From Harmothoe impar (Eukaryota > Annelida > Polychaeta > Phyllodocida > Polynoidae): a stretch of 64,000 nt of DNA. The DNA is taken from positions 3,968,001-4,032,000 of the forward strand of contig OX381721.1 of the NCBI GenBank assembly GCA_947462335.1. The letters are read 5' to 3'. Both the position numbers and the translations under genes were made by a program. The notes under the pieces were generated by a model, which saw only the letters and a list, made by a program, of their open reading frames with translations, had not been told where the DNA came from and made no database searches. This document shows, one piece after another, positions 41,498 to 52,866 of the stretch; positions within the stretch are counted from its first letter, which is position 1, and each line of letters starts with the position of its first letter.

Positions 41498-41980
41498 TAT
41501 ATCTATAACAGACTTTATCCTAAAGCTCATTTGTGAGAAATTACTTTCCTCCTTAAAACTAGATAAAAAAGAATATTTTCAGCTACAAATCATTTGTAGA
41601 AACTCCTCACTAAACTGTACATGTCAATCCTTTAAGGCAGCATAATACTCGACTTTATTTTCTTATTCATGTAAATCTATTGTTGTTTCCGTCATGAAGA
41701 ACCACTGCAGCTCTGGAGAATAACTCGCTGGCGATGCGTCGGCACATCATGCTGACGCTTTGTGAGTGTATCGACCCCCATAGGGTTGGTATGATGCATG
41801 AATGCAGCCCTGGCAAGTTACTCATCAGGGCTGCATTCATGCATCAAGAGAACAAAAGGGTAAAGTGCATTAGGGAATATGCCTTGCTTAAACAGTTAAC
41901 CCTTTACTACATACCACAGGCTTTTTTTATTTTACTTTTTAATCAATAAACAAACAACTGTTCCTCTAGGTATCCCTGTG

Positions 41981-42360
41981 TCAGGCGGGAGGGTGAGTGG
42001 TGGGTGTGATGGCGTGGCCGGCTGTTCCGTCGTGTGCTGCCACCCCCAGGTGTGTGTCAGGCGGGAGGGTGAGTGGTGGGTGTGATGGCGTGGCCGGCTG
42101 TTCCGTCGTGTGCTGCCACCCCCAGGTGTGTGTCAGGCGGGAGGGTGAGTGGTGGGTGTGATGGCGTGGCCGGCTGTTCCGTCGTGTGCTGCCACCCCCA
42201 GGTGTGTGTCAGGCGGGAGGGTGTGTGGTGGGAGTGATGGCGTGGCCGGCTGTTCCGTCGTGTGCTGCCACCCCCAGGTGTGTGTCAGGCGGGAGGGTGT
42301 GTGGTGGGTGTGATGGCGTGGCCGGCTGTTCCGTCGTGTGCTGCCACCCCCAGGTGTGAG
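41981..42360. repeat. 76-bp minisatellite, five units (unit 2)
   Basis: Five units of the same 76-bp repeat as in unit 1. The GTGAGTCAGG junction is GTGTGTCAGG here. Confidence 0.95.
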
Positions 42361-42435
42361 TTGGTGAGGACGTCACAGAGGGGTAGGGAGGTCAGGGCGT
42401 GGAGGATGTGCGGCACGCCAAGCTCCTCACACGGC
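42285..42435 (-). CDS. Terminal coding exon, gene copy B
   Basis: Same 151-bp structure as copy A, with acceptor CTACTTCAG and TGA at 42285-42287. The peptide differs in the PLCDVLTN segment (PPCDILTN in copy A). Several other differences are synonymous (for example GAGCTTGGCGTGCCG), suggesting constraint on the protein after duplication. Confidence 0.65.
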
Positions 42436-42466
42436 CTGAAGTAGACAATGGTGAATATTCTAATTA

Positions 42467-42745
42467 GGCCAAAAAAAAGAAAAGGTTTGTTTCAGGTCAC
42501 CCGACCGACCCTATCTAAACAGGGCCGACCCTACGTTTTTTTATGCAATTTTGAAGAAATTTTTACATTTTTATACTTTTTTGGGGTCACTTTTAGGTTT
42601 ACAAAATTTTGGGGAAAAATCTCCCCATTTTTATACTTTTTTGGGTCAATTTTAGAGGGGAAGTAAAAAAAAAAAAAAATCCGACCTACCGACCCTAGAG
42701 TTTCTTCCATGTTACCTGAAACAAAACTTTTTTTTTTATTTGGCC
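42467..42745. mobile_element. Harbinger-like MITE (TTA duplication)
   Basis: GGCCAAAAAAAAGAAAAGG and the AAAACTTTTTTTTTTATTTGGCC-like right end are flanked by TTA at 42464-42466 and 42746-42748. Inside the ends are GTTTCAGGTCACCCGACC and CCATGTTACCTGAAAC. Confidence 0.75.
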
Positions 42746-42787
42746 TTATCTATACCAGTATATAAAACAGATCATTTATATTCTACA

Positions 42788-43140
42788 CCCGGGGGGTCCA
42801 CTCCTTGATTTTTGGTTTCTATGTGCGTACACAAACTGAAGGAAAATGGGCCCTTTTTGGGCGCCACCAACTGTGCATGCAGGCCCTTCCTTTTTTGACC
42901 ATTTTGCACCAAAGGGGTACCTTTTAGAGCACATGTTTGGGAATTTCCATAACATTATATTCTAAATGCATCTTCTTTTGTTAAGGCCATTTTTTTCGCA
43001 GGGAAAGGGCTGCTTTTTTGATAATATCGCTTTAAAAGTGATACATTTTCCTGGATTTCCCTTATAAAATTGTATATTTGGGTGGTTTAGGCAATCACCC
43101 GCGAAAGAGTTGGTGCTAAATTTGGGGTGATGTACGCACA
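42788..43140. mobile_element. Truncated CCCGGGGGG element
   Basis: CCCGGGGGGTCCACTCCTT and GTGCGTACACAAACTG resemble the left end of 48917-49388. A TGTACGCACATA phrase near 43131 matches the inner part of its right end, but the terminal CCCGGG is missing. A TACCGTAAAACCTCG fragment follows at 43141. Confidence 0.5.
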
Positions 43141-43217
43141 TACCGTAAAACCTCGCCTATAGGTCAATTTTTTTTTTGGTATCCATTTTTGCTATAGGTC
43201 ATTGAGGCGGTACTTAC

Positions 43218-43282
43218 TTAAATGTCTCAGAGATGAGTGCCCTGGCTTTCCGCACCACGTCTGCCATCAGCGTCCTGGTAAC
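43218..43282 (-). CDS. Third shared exon, gene copy B
   Basis: A 65-bp exon with the same peptide as copy A (VTRTLMADVVRKARALISET then F) and one synonymous change (AGGGCA for CGGGCA). Acceptor GTGTTTCAG, donor GTAAGTACC. Confidence 0.7.
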
Positions 43283-43482
43283 CTGAAACACCACGACGTT
43301 ATACATGGACATTAAACTCAGGTTACAAAGTAGGTGGCAAGACGTATTAACCTTTAAGGACGCATGTCGCTAAAAGATGACATTTGTCAGCATGATGCAT
43401 CAATGGAGCCCCTTGGAGAAACCTGTCGTTCAGACTGATTAAAGTGGACCTCTGTCTTTATTCTTAAAGGGTTCATACTTAC

Positions 43483-43569
43483 GGCCATGATCATGTCGTC
43501 GACCACATGTAGATGGACCCCGGGGGCCGCGTCCCTGTCCACTTCTACCGGCCATGTGTGAACCCCGAT
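43483..43569 (-). CDS. Second shared exon, gene copy B
   Basis: An 87-bp exon, phase 0/0. The peptide starts IGVHTWPVEVDRDAAPGVHL, so it has a Trp where the other copies have Arg. Splice sites are as in copy A. Confidence 0.7.
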
Positions 43570-43875
43570 CTGTACGGAGGACACAAAGTTATAACTCCAT
43601 TAATGGAGAAACCTCCACAAACCTAACACATCGCACAGGAAATCTAAGTTGAAGATCCGGTTTTATTCCAAAGTACATGGATTAATAACAGTTACATCCC
43701 GAGAGAGGCAGACAGTTTATTTGTATTGATGTTCTACAAACTGCATTCGAAATTAAAGTACAACCCGGCATTTGATTAGGTGTTCTTTGGCATATTTATA
43801 CGGTAATAAGATTTGGGCTAAAAGGGCAATGGGAGGGGTGGCACGCGATTTGTAGGAGTGACAAAATGCCACCGG

Positions 43876-44299
43876 CAGGGATGCTAAGTCACCCCACCCC
43901 AAAATCGCATTTCTTACGATTTTGGACCCCAAAATCGTAACAAATTTTGGCTGAAATCGTAACAAAATTCGTAACAATAGAATAACATTTCTGAAGAGTT
44001 TAGATGATGCAGGAATGGGTTCTAATGGTTCTGTAAAGTCTTAATCTGGCCCATCATGGTATAATGTAATGATTTTAGACCTGTTTACTCAATGACCAAC
44101 AAAATCTAGATTTACTTTTAGTCTAGTTTTGTGTTTTTTGCAGTAAGGCTATTTATCCCATACCTCAGTATGGTACATTTACTTAAAAACATCCCAAAGA
44201 TGCTTGAAAATTGTAATTTAATATCAAAAATCGTATTGGGCGTAATAGGGGGTCCAAAATTGTAAAATTACGAAAAAATCATAACACTTGGCATCCTTG
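43876..44299. mobile_element. hAT-like MITE with CAGGGATGC ends
   Basis: CAGGGATGCTAAGT and ACTTGGCATCCTTG are inverted, flanked by CACCGG at 43870-43875 and 44300-44305. Inside, AAAATCGTAA phrases are repeated. CAGGG termini point to hAT; that superfamily makes 8-bp duplications, of which six bases match here. Confidence 0.65.
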
Positions 44300-44931
44300 C
44301 ACCGGTTTATTACAAAACGTTTTTCTGTTACTGTCTAGTTGGGGGCTACGTTGGCTCATCCATGGTAGTCATATCTTACTTACACTTAATACGGCCCGGC
44401 TATGTGTGTGTATGTGTGGGGTGGGGGGGGGGATTTTTGTGAAGAAATTGTACAGTACTTCAGTATAATTTCAGGAATCCCACAAAAGTTTTAGTTCAAA
44501 ATTCCATGACATTTCCATGAAAAAAAACCCTCAATTTTCCATGACATTTACAAAATTCTTGTGTGGGGTCATGGGGCTTGGCCCCGGAGAAAATTTCTAA
44601 AATCTAGAAAGCCTGGGCTTATTTATACTGGAGAATTACAGTAACATGAATTCAAGTGTAAGTAGATATTAAGTCCTTATGGACAGTTTATGTTACATTT
44701 AATAAAAAGGCCTAGAAGGGTGTGTCTGATGGTGTGACACATACCTGATGTAGTTGGCATATTGAGAGAGTGGTAGGCCTATACATTTGCTTCTCTCCAG
44801 CGTCGTTTTGATATTCCATGAAAAGATCTACTTATATATCCAGTACCAGTAGATCATTTAAAATTTTAAATTTTTTAGAAATTGTTACATTTTTGTATTT
44901 CTAACAACTTTATCTAGAGTAGGGGGACTAC

Positions 44932-45050
44932 CTGTGCTGCCACCTGGTGTACGTATTGGGAGGCAGGACTCGGAGGTTCACACAGCGGGGGCAGGCAGGC
45001 GTCAGGAGCCGTCTGCACCTCCTTCTTTACCGTCACTCGCCGCACGACAT
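44932..45050 (-). CDS. First shared exon, gene copy B
   Basis: A 119-bp exon, acceptor TCTTCTTTAG, donor GTAGTCC. The peptide is VVRRVTVKKEVQTAPDACLP, then PLCEPPSPASQYVHQVAAQ. Relative to copy A it has Val for the first Ile, Pro for Leu, Glu for Asp and Val for Met. Confidence 0.7.
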
Positions 45051-45348
45051 CTAAAGAAGAAATTATAGCTACTGATATTGACGGGCATTGATTTGATGAT
45101 GAGTACATAAGCACAAGACACTGACGTGAACCTCGGCCAGTTATTTAACATAGGCCCATTTTTTATGACAAGCAAAGTAAAAGATTTTTTTTTCTTTCAA
45201 CACATCAAGCAGTGCAAATATAAGCACAAGCAAGCATAAAGTCAACCTCACACGGCAACGAGCAGGTAGCGAATAACAGAGTAACCAGGGAAGCCCAGTG
45301 CCTGGCAACCAGTGTCTACGTCCCACACCAGGTGGTGCTGTGGTGGCC
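45051..45348. other. Upstream flank of gene copy B
   Basis: Matches 59461-59756 closely up to TGCTGTGGTGGCC, where the LINE begins. No further exon with good splice sites was found on the minus strand. Confidence 0.5.
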
Positions 45349-48300
45349 CAGCGGCAGACAGTAGTTGAAGTGGCTGCAAGGATGAACTCAGGTACTACTT
45401 CACAACCATCCACACCCAGCCAACAACAACAGCCAACAATAGGTCAGCTAGACAACGACACAACACCGGTAGCAACTACAGGTGCTATACACTTCAACTT
45501 GTCCCCACACACAGCCACCCCTATGAGTCAGAGGCAACAGGGGAGAAAAGGTGCTGAAACTACATTAGCTGCAGGGGTTGAGGGTCCAATAACAACTGTC
45601 GCTGAAATCCCAAAAAGAGTGCATGGTAGACCATCGAACAAATCGAAGGCAGAATAGAAGGCACTCCACCAGCGCCTGATGGGAGTGTTTGGCTCGGGCC
45701 AGAAAGAGAAGAAAAAGATAACCGCTTGACTCAGTACTACCTACTACGGACCTATGTTATATAAGCATAGAATGTGTTTATACATATGAACTATGTAACG
45801 CTATGCTGAACTGAATCATATGCTGGCTAAGAGGGCTAAGGACCCTAGTCATGCAAAGTGATGTATAGGTGTAATCCATACAGTAACGAAACTGTTTATT
45901 GCCCCTCGTGTACACACCAGTAACATATGGCAGTTGATACTACCCCTACAATGTTACTCTTATAACCAAGACATCATGATAACAGGAATGAAACTCCAAT
46001 GTGAATACGCAATATGTGTAATACCGGAGCCCTCCTGACTGCCTACGCACCAAAATTCAGCAGGAAAGCTCAATATGCGGTCGTTACCATACTTGGTATC
46101 ATTCATCTCACCCTCATAAAAGATGCGAAATCTTACTCAGAATACTCAAACATGACCTTTTTACATGATATAAAAAATGAAAAAGGTCTTCTGTTCACGT
46201 GCATGAATGCCAGAAGTATTCATAAGAAAAAAAGCCCGGTTGATTTGATACTGAACTCTGATATATGTGGTGTATGTGAAACATGGTTGAATCAAACCCA
46301 TCGGAACATTGACTTATATATACCTGGTTATCAATTTATAAGACTTGATAGGCGCCCTACCATCAACAAAAATGCTGGTGGTCTGATGCTATATCTAAGA
46401 GACACCTACTTAGCACAAGTAGATCAAATGTCATTGTGTATTAACAGGGAGTATGAAATACTATGTGTTGATGTGGAAGTGGGGAATATAAAATATAAAA
46501 TATATGTCTGCTACAGACCGCCAGATAAGGATGTGGACAAAAATGCCATTTATAAGAAATTAACGGACATGAAGTCTACTGTCACCAAGAATAGAAAGAT
46601 AGTAATAATGGGTGATTTCAATGTTAACTTGTTGAATGAAAAAGACATAAATGAGTCCAAAGTGGATGAGTTCTGTACTAACAATGACCTGTTTCAACTG
46701 ATAACAGACCCATCCCGTAGTATATCTGGTACCTTGCTCGATCACATATACACAAATGTCCACAATGTACAAAGATCTGGTGTACTTGATTTCCACATAT
46801 CTGATCACTCACCTATATTTATGAATCTAAAGTGTGAAAGAACCAAGATTTTTAAGAAAACTGTCATGGCGCGTTCCTATAGAAATTACGATTTCAAGAA
46901 TAGATTACAAAATCAAGATTGGGACAATATTGTGAGTACAAATGACCCAAATGACATGTGGAAGTCAATACTTGTACGTATAAAAGAGTGCCTCAATGTA
47001 ATGTGTCCACTGCGTAAAATAACAATACCTGTATACACACCGGAATGGATGAGTGATGTCATTATCTCAGAAATGAGAACGAGAGACAAGATGTTCAGGT
47101 TGGCTAGAAGAAGTAACTCAGTTGATGACTGGAGGATAGCTAACTTTTATAGAAATAATGTTGAGGTGTTGATATTTAATAGTAGAAAAGAGAAAGTTAA
47201 CTCCCTTCTGCAAAAAAGAATAGATGATCCTATCAAATTTTGGGAAGCTATTAGAAAATTACTACCGGTAAAGACCCAAACTACACTTTTGAAACTGAAA
47301 AATAATGCTAATGGTCAACTTATACCCCCAAAAGAATGTGCAGATCATATAAATCAGTTTTTCTCTAATGTTGGACAAAATCTGGCCAATCAGCTTCCGC
47401 CCTCTCCACCATATGTGAGAGCGCAACATGTGAACGCCCCGATTGAGCCATGTAACATCATGCAACCGATTGGCTATGGCAATCTAATGAAGTATGTCAA
47501 AAGTATCAAAATAAACAAACCCTCCTCTATTGAACATGTAAAATCATTTGTGGTGAAAGATGCCTTTTTGGCTATATCAGAAGTTATACATTGTATGTAC
47601 AATAAGTGTCTTAGTCAGTCAACCTTCCCAGACACCTGGAAATGTGCCACTATAGTTCCTCTGCCGAAAAAAGCCAACTCACTAGATGTTAATGACTTAA
47701 GACCAATTAGTCTACTACCCATTCCAGGGAAACTGTTAGAGAAAATTGTGTGTAATAGGCTGCAAAACCACATGCGTGATCACAACCTGTTAACACAGAG
47801 CCAACATGGTTACAGAAAAAATCATTCAACTCAGTCAGCTATCAGTGCTCACCTAAGCAATATTGTAGACAACATTATATTAGATAAACCCACTATATCC
47901 TTGTATCTTGATTATAAGAAAGCATTTGACACAGTCTAGCACCCTATACTCACTCAGAAACTTCAAGAACTTGGACTAGATGAAAACTCATGCATGTGGT
48001 TTAAAAGGTGTCTAACTGGAAGAACACAGTGTGTGATTGCCAATGATACCATATCAAGCAACAGAGAGATCAGGTATGGAGTGCCTCAGGGTTCAGTCTT
48101 GGGTCCTGTACTGTTTTCTATTTATATAAATTCACTACCAGACCTGTATGATTATAACATAACATTGTATGCAGATGATGCGGTGATCTCCGTGAAAAAT
48201 GAGATATGTATGCATGCAGCTCTACTCAAACTGTCCTCATGGTGTGTAACTAATAGCCTTACAATTAATGAGAATAAGACTAAGTGGATGATCTTCAATA

Positions 48301-48663
48301 ATGTCGACCATATCCATCCGGTCTTTCAAATAAATGGGGTGGTGATTGAGAGAGTTTTTGAATTTAAATACCTAGGTCTCACCTTAGATCCAGAATTAAA
48401 ATTTGTAGAACACAGAAAAGAAATGTCACATAATATCAGGGACAAAGTAATTCAACTGGCTAGGGTTAGACCATGTGTGAAAACAGATGTTGCTCTCACT
48501 GTGTACAGGACAATGGTCCTGCCTTCTTTTGACTATGTAGACTATGTATGGGATAGACTTAACAAAGGGGAGAATAAAGCCTTGCAATTATTACAAAACA
48601 AATGCTTAAGGACTGTTTACCTGGTCAAGCTGGAGCAGAACCCTGTATATACCACAGCTCAAC
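45349..48663 (+). mobile_element. CR1/L2-like LINE, 3' end missing
   Basis: The left junction is defined by loss of similarity to unit 3 at about 45349, the right one by resumption of unit 1-like sequence (AAAAATCAATTTCCC) at about 48670. The element has a short ORF1-like frame and a long endonuclease/reverse transcriptase frame, but stops within the region after the reverse transcriptase. It lacks the rest of ORF2, the 3' UTR and any tail. LINEs usually lose their 5' end, so loss of the 3' end together with about 1 kb of flank points to a later deletion across the boundary. Confidence 0.8.
45382..45657 (+). CDS. LINE ORF1-like, 91 residues
   Basis: I chose the ATG at 45382, the first inside the element (MNSGTTSQPSTPSQQQQPT). 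The protein is rich in Gln, Thr, Ser and Pro, with a basic end (KRVHGRPSNKSKAE). No zinc knuckle or coiled coil is visible. It is much shorter than typical ORF1 proteins and may be only a remnant or an N-terminal piece. Confidence 0.4.
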   Translation: MNSGTTSQPSTPSQQQQPTIGQLDNDTTPVATTGAIHFNLSPHTATPMSQRQQGRKGAETTLAAGVEGPITTVAEIPKRVHGRPSNKSKAE

Positions 48664-48686
48664 AGGTCAAAAATCAATTTCCCTAA
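46014..48686 (+). pseudogene. LINE ORF2: endonuclease and reverse transcriptase, one stop
   Basis: A single frame runs from ATG 46014 to 48686, interrupted only by TAG at 47937-47939. The APE-type endonuclease occupies about residues 60-270, with NARSI (65-69), ETW (89-91), GDFN (200-203) and SDH (263-265). The reverse transcriptase follows: LRPISLLP, then motif A YLDYKKAFD (631-639), GVPQGSVLGP (689-698) and the catalytic YADD (719-722). The stop falls just after motif A. The C-terminus is cut at the element boundary and the last codons read host sequence. Motif style (NARS start, GVPQGSVLGP, YKYLGLTLD) fits the CR1/L2 group rather than RTE. Inactive as it stands. Confidence 0.85.
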
Positions 48687-48916
48687 AATGGGTCACAATG
48701 ATCAGAGAGACCATACTTCATATACTGTACACTTTATTCACTATTATTCCATCAGATTTCACTTAGATTTGACATAATTGTCAAATTTAAGCCCATGGTG
48801 TGACTTTTGGCATGCACACATTAAGTCACACCCATTAGAAATACACTGAACAGGCCTATAGCTAGGTACTATGGCACCCCCTATCTGACCCCTTGGCACC
48901 CAAAGAGTCTTTTTGA

Positions 48917-49388
48917 CCCGGGGGGGGCCACTCCCTCAGCATTGCTTCCTATGTGTGAACACGATTCCAAGGGATAGGGTATGTTTTGTTGGTCCTAGGC
49001 AAGGGCCCGCGAGGGCACTTGAAAAGGGGTGGTTTATAGGCAATTTTGGATGGAAAGGGGAACATTTTGAGCCCAATGACTGCAGAAACTTTCAGATGAC
49101 ACTTTATCTGGCTCTTTTCAGCCCTTTCAGACACGTTTCTACGTTTCATGCCGAAATTTAAGGTTAAGGTTTAGGCCCACCTTTTGTGGGTTATTTCTCT
49201 GATTTCCATTGATCACCCTTAATGAAGGGAAATTTTCTTGTCCATTTTGAGTTAAAGTATGATTTCTGCCCAATTTCCCGTGAAAAAGGTGCTATTTTAG
49301 TGATTTGCTCCCGTGATAATGGTCTTAAATTTGAGGTGATGTTCACACATAGCTACTATAGAAAATATAGGGAGTGGCCTCCCCCGGG
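48917..49388. mobile_element. CCCGGGGG element with 8-bp duplication and empty site
   Basis: CCCGGGGGGGGCCACTCCCT and AGGGAGTGGCCTCCCCCGGG are inverted, flanked by CTTTTTGA at 48909-48916 and 49389-49396. Unit 1 has a single CTTTTTGA at the same place (about 35589). An 8-bp duplication is typical of hAT (also Merlin), though the CCCGGG terminus is not the usual CAG form. Both frames in it are shadows. Confidence 0.8.
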
Positions 49389-49544
49389 CTTTTTGATTAT
49401 CCGCTGTATTACATGTATAAATATATCATGCATAACCACCATATATGGAGGTAGTTCCCTAGTCCGCCACTGTGGCGCTGTGCCCGACCACTATCAAGGA
49501 TTCTATATAAGATTTGGATAACGGAAAGAAATCGGACGATGTCA

Positions 49545-50750
49545 CTGTAAAATGTATGGTGAGTGTCGTTACTGTCCTTGGGGACTGATCTGGCTGAGTG
49601 AATTCCCAGATCAATGTCTAACAAATGGTAGATGGTTCAGGGTTTGAACCATCAGGTTAGAAGAGTGCAGCATGTCCCCTAGACTGTGGCTCACCATGGC
49701 AGGCTGCAGTGGGCAGTGTGTATATGTACCTGACATGATGGAGTGGTGCAATCCTATCTAGGTCAGTAGGACGCAGCCACACCAGCCTGCCACCTGGTGT
49801 CTACTGGGGGAATCTACCATGCCTGTAGTCTGACCATATATCCATGTGGTGTATATGTTAATACCATGACATACTAACTAAATGTATAGTGAGTGTCATT
49901 TCTGTCTTTGGGGAGAAATGCAGGCCAAACTCGGATTTCTTGCAGACATGTTGGAATATGATTCAGAGTCGAACCATCCATTAGGTTTGAACCATCAAGA
50001 TTTCAATCCTTAGTTTGTCGATTGTATCCCCTAGACTGTAGCTGATATGAGCTGAGATGATAAAATTAGAAATAATCACTCCTTTAAAAGGTGTGTGAAC
50101 TAAAACTCATAGCTGCAGCTGGTGGTATACAGACAAAAATGCAACCAAGTCACGGTAAAATCAATGGTGAGTGTCGTTACTGTCCTTGGAGACTGATCTG
50201 GGTGAGAGAATTCACGGATCAATTTCTGACGATCGGGGGGATGGTTCAGGGTTTGAACCATCAGGTTTGAAGAGTTGCTTTTCTATCCCCTAGACTGTGG
50301 CTCACCATGGCAGGCTGCAGTGGGCAGTGTGTATATGTACCTGACATCATGGAGTGGTGCAATCCTATCTAGGTCAGTAGGACGCAGCCACACTAGCCTG
50401 CCACCTGGTGTCTACAGGGGGAAGTAGGCCTACCTCAGTATGATGGCATGTTGTAGAAGCTACCTTGAGAGAAGAACCTAAAATGTATAGTGAGTGTCGG
50501 ATCTGTGTTTCGGGGAGAGATCCTGTAAACGGATCAACTACAGACATGTTAGAGTATGATTCAGGATTTGAACCATGAACCCCGAAGGGTGCAGTCCACA
50601 CACTATATCCCCTAGACTGTGGCTCACCATGGCAGGCTGCAGTGGGCAGTGTGTATATGTACCTGACATCATGGAGTGGTGCAATCCTATCTAGGTCAGT
50701 AGGACGCAGCCACACCAGCCTGCCACCTGGTGTCTACTGGGGGAAGTAGG
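49545..50750 (-). repeat. Three copies of the SINE-like/exon-like module (unit 2)
   Basis: Counterparts of the modules in 35750-37845, at about 49677-49803, 50287-50413 and 50608-50734. The second unit 1 copy (36479) has no full equivalent: at about 50026-50045 the sequence breaks off after CCCCTAGACTGTAGCTG. Degenerate or single copies also lie at about 40520-40580 and 54530-54662. Confidence 0.55.
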
Positions 50751-51130
50751 CCTACCTCAGCATGATTCCATGCCTACATGTGGTCAGTCTCAGGCCCTGA
50801 CTGTACGTTTACAGTCTGGGAGATGTACCTACACTGGCCGACATACCCTGCTATACTGTAAATGTCCACTAGTATCATGAGAGTGTGGGTTCGAACCCCA
50901 CTCTGGCTATATTAATAGTATCGTTGATATCTGCACAAAACACCTGAATTGAACTAAATAACCTGGCAACATATTTCCTATGTATAATAAATATGCCAGT
51001 ATTGGTGATATTTATGTCTCAAATGGATTAAATACAGATTCAATAAAACGTAATACCTATTATGCCATGGTGGGATTCGAACCCACACTCCTCATTAGAA
51101 AATGATCCAGGATCCCGGATCATTTTTTAT
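50751..51130. other. Non-coding spacer with SINE fragments
   Basis: 50790-50910 matches 35045-35165 and carries a box B-like GGTTCGAACCCC (50889-50900). 51060-51094 is a minus-strand box B remnant. The palindrome AATGATCCAGGATCCCGGATCATT at about 51094-51119 also occurs at about 35425. Confidence 0.5.
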
Positions 51131-52866
51131 GCCGAAGTGGTGGCGTACCCACCTGGTGGTGCCGCCAGGCACCACCAGAACGAGGTATATGATGTTTGTA
51201 CTTTGCCAGAAGTCAGAACGGGTGCGGCCATCTTGGATTGTGCGGCCATCTTGGATTTAGGTGTCACAACACAAATTTATGCTATGTGATAACAATAATA
51301 TAAATCAACCCTGATAGTTCCTGAGGTTGATTATAATCATACCTAACCCCCCTAATATGAACCCAAGGAATTCAATGGTTCTATCCGTTTGTTGCTAATA
51401 CAGCTGGTTGCCTAGCAACGGCTATTCTAATTGTTTATCTGCCTAGCAACACACATTTCCATGGTCCTGAAGTTGATTATAATCATACCTACCCCCCCTA
51501 ATATGGACCCAAGGAATTCAATGGTTCTATCCGTTTGTTGCTAATACAGCTGGTTGCCTAGCAACAGCTATTCTAATTGTTTATCTGCCTAGCAACACAC
51601 ATTTCCATGGTCCTTAGGTTGATTATAATCATACCTAACCCCCCTAATATGGACCCAAGGAATTCAATGGTTCTATCCGTTTGTTGCTTATACAGCTGGT
51701 TGCCTAGCAACGGCTATTCTAATTGTTTATCCGCCTAGCAACACACATTTCCATGGTCCTGAAGTTGATTATAATCACACCTACCCCCCCTAATATGGAC
51801 CCAGGGAATTCAATGGTTCTTTCTGTTTGTCGCTTATACAGCTGGTTGCCTAGCAACGGCTATTCTAATTGTTTATCTGCCTAGCAACACACATTTCCAT
51901 GGTCCTGAGGTTGATTATAATCATACCTACCCCCCCTAATATGGACCCAAGGAATTCAATGGTTCTATCCGTTTGTTGCTAATACAGCTGGTTGCCTAGC
52001 AACAGCTATTCTAATTGTTTATCTGCCTAGCAACACACATTTCCATGGTCCTTAGGTTGATTATAATCATACCTAACCCCCCTAATATGGACCCAAGGAA
52101 TTCAATGGTTCTATCCGTTTGTTGCTTATACAGCTGGTTGCCTAGCAACGGCTATTCTAATTGTTTATCTGCCTAGCAACACACATTTCCATGGTCCTAA
52201 GGTTGATTATAATCATACCTAACCCCCCTTATATGGACCCAAGGAATTCAATGGTTCTATCCTTTTGTTGCTAATACAGCTGGTTGCCTAGCAACGGCTA
52301 TTCTAATTGTTTATCTGCCTAGCAACACACATTTCCATGGTCCTGAAGTTGATTATAATCATACCTACCCCCCCTAATATGGACCCAAGGAATTCAATGG
52401 TTCTATCTGTTTGTTGCTAATACAGCTGGTTGCCTAGCAACAGCTATTCTTATTGTTTATCTGCCTAGCAACGCACATTTCCATGGTCCTAAGGTTGATT
52501 ATAATCAAACCTATCCCCCTAATATGGACCCAAGGAATTCAATGGTTCTATTAGTTTGTTGCTAATACAGCTGGTTGCCTAGCAACATCTATTTTAATTG
52601 TTTATCTGCCTAGCAACACAGATTTTCTTACCCCCTAACATGGACCCAAGGAATATGGACTCATAGGAAATGCCATATTTGAAGTAATATCATCCTTGCC
52701 CCTGATAACCCCTTCCCAGCCCTGCGTTTTTGGTGTCGTGAATGGGTTCCCTTCAAACATACCAACCATGTCGACATTATGTTTCTTCGAATGCAAGAAT
52801 TGCGGTTGTTGCCGCGTATAAAAATGCCTGAGGCATTTTTTTACGCGGCAACAACCGCAATTCTTG
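51131..52866. mobile_element. Element carrying an RFX-box satellite array (unit 2)
   Basis: Flanked by TTAT (51127-51130 and 52867-52870). It has the same head, body and tail as 32140-34262: twin YY1-like GCGGCCATCTTGG motifs (about 51225 and 51243), a nine-unit array, and a terminal hairpin at 52794-52866. Comparison with unit 1 (CATTTTCTGAG, then TTCATTAGATAC at about 35440-35470) shows it is an insertion absent there. Confidence 0.7.
51300..52640 (+). repeat. About 146-bp satellite, nine units, RFX X-boxes
   Basis: GGTTGCCTAGCAAC occurs at about 51409, 51553, 51701, 51845, 51989, 52137, 52285, 52429 and 52576, each with a CTGCCTAGCAACACAC partner. Units here read CGTTTGTTGCTAATACAGC where array 1 has AGTTTGTTGCTAAGACAGC. 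Each array has therefore become more uniform within itself than between arrays. Confidence 0.9.

Noticed and set aside
45141..45413. 90-residue minus-strand frame (and its counterpart at 59551-59832)
   Set aside because: Not bounded by splice sites matching the gene exons, and its two copies differ by frame-changing substitutions at one end; treated as upstream non-coding sequence.
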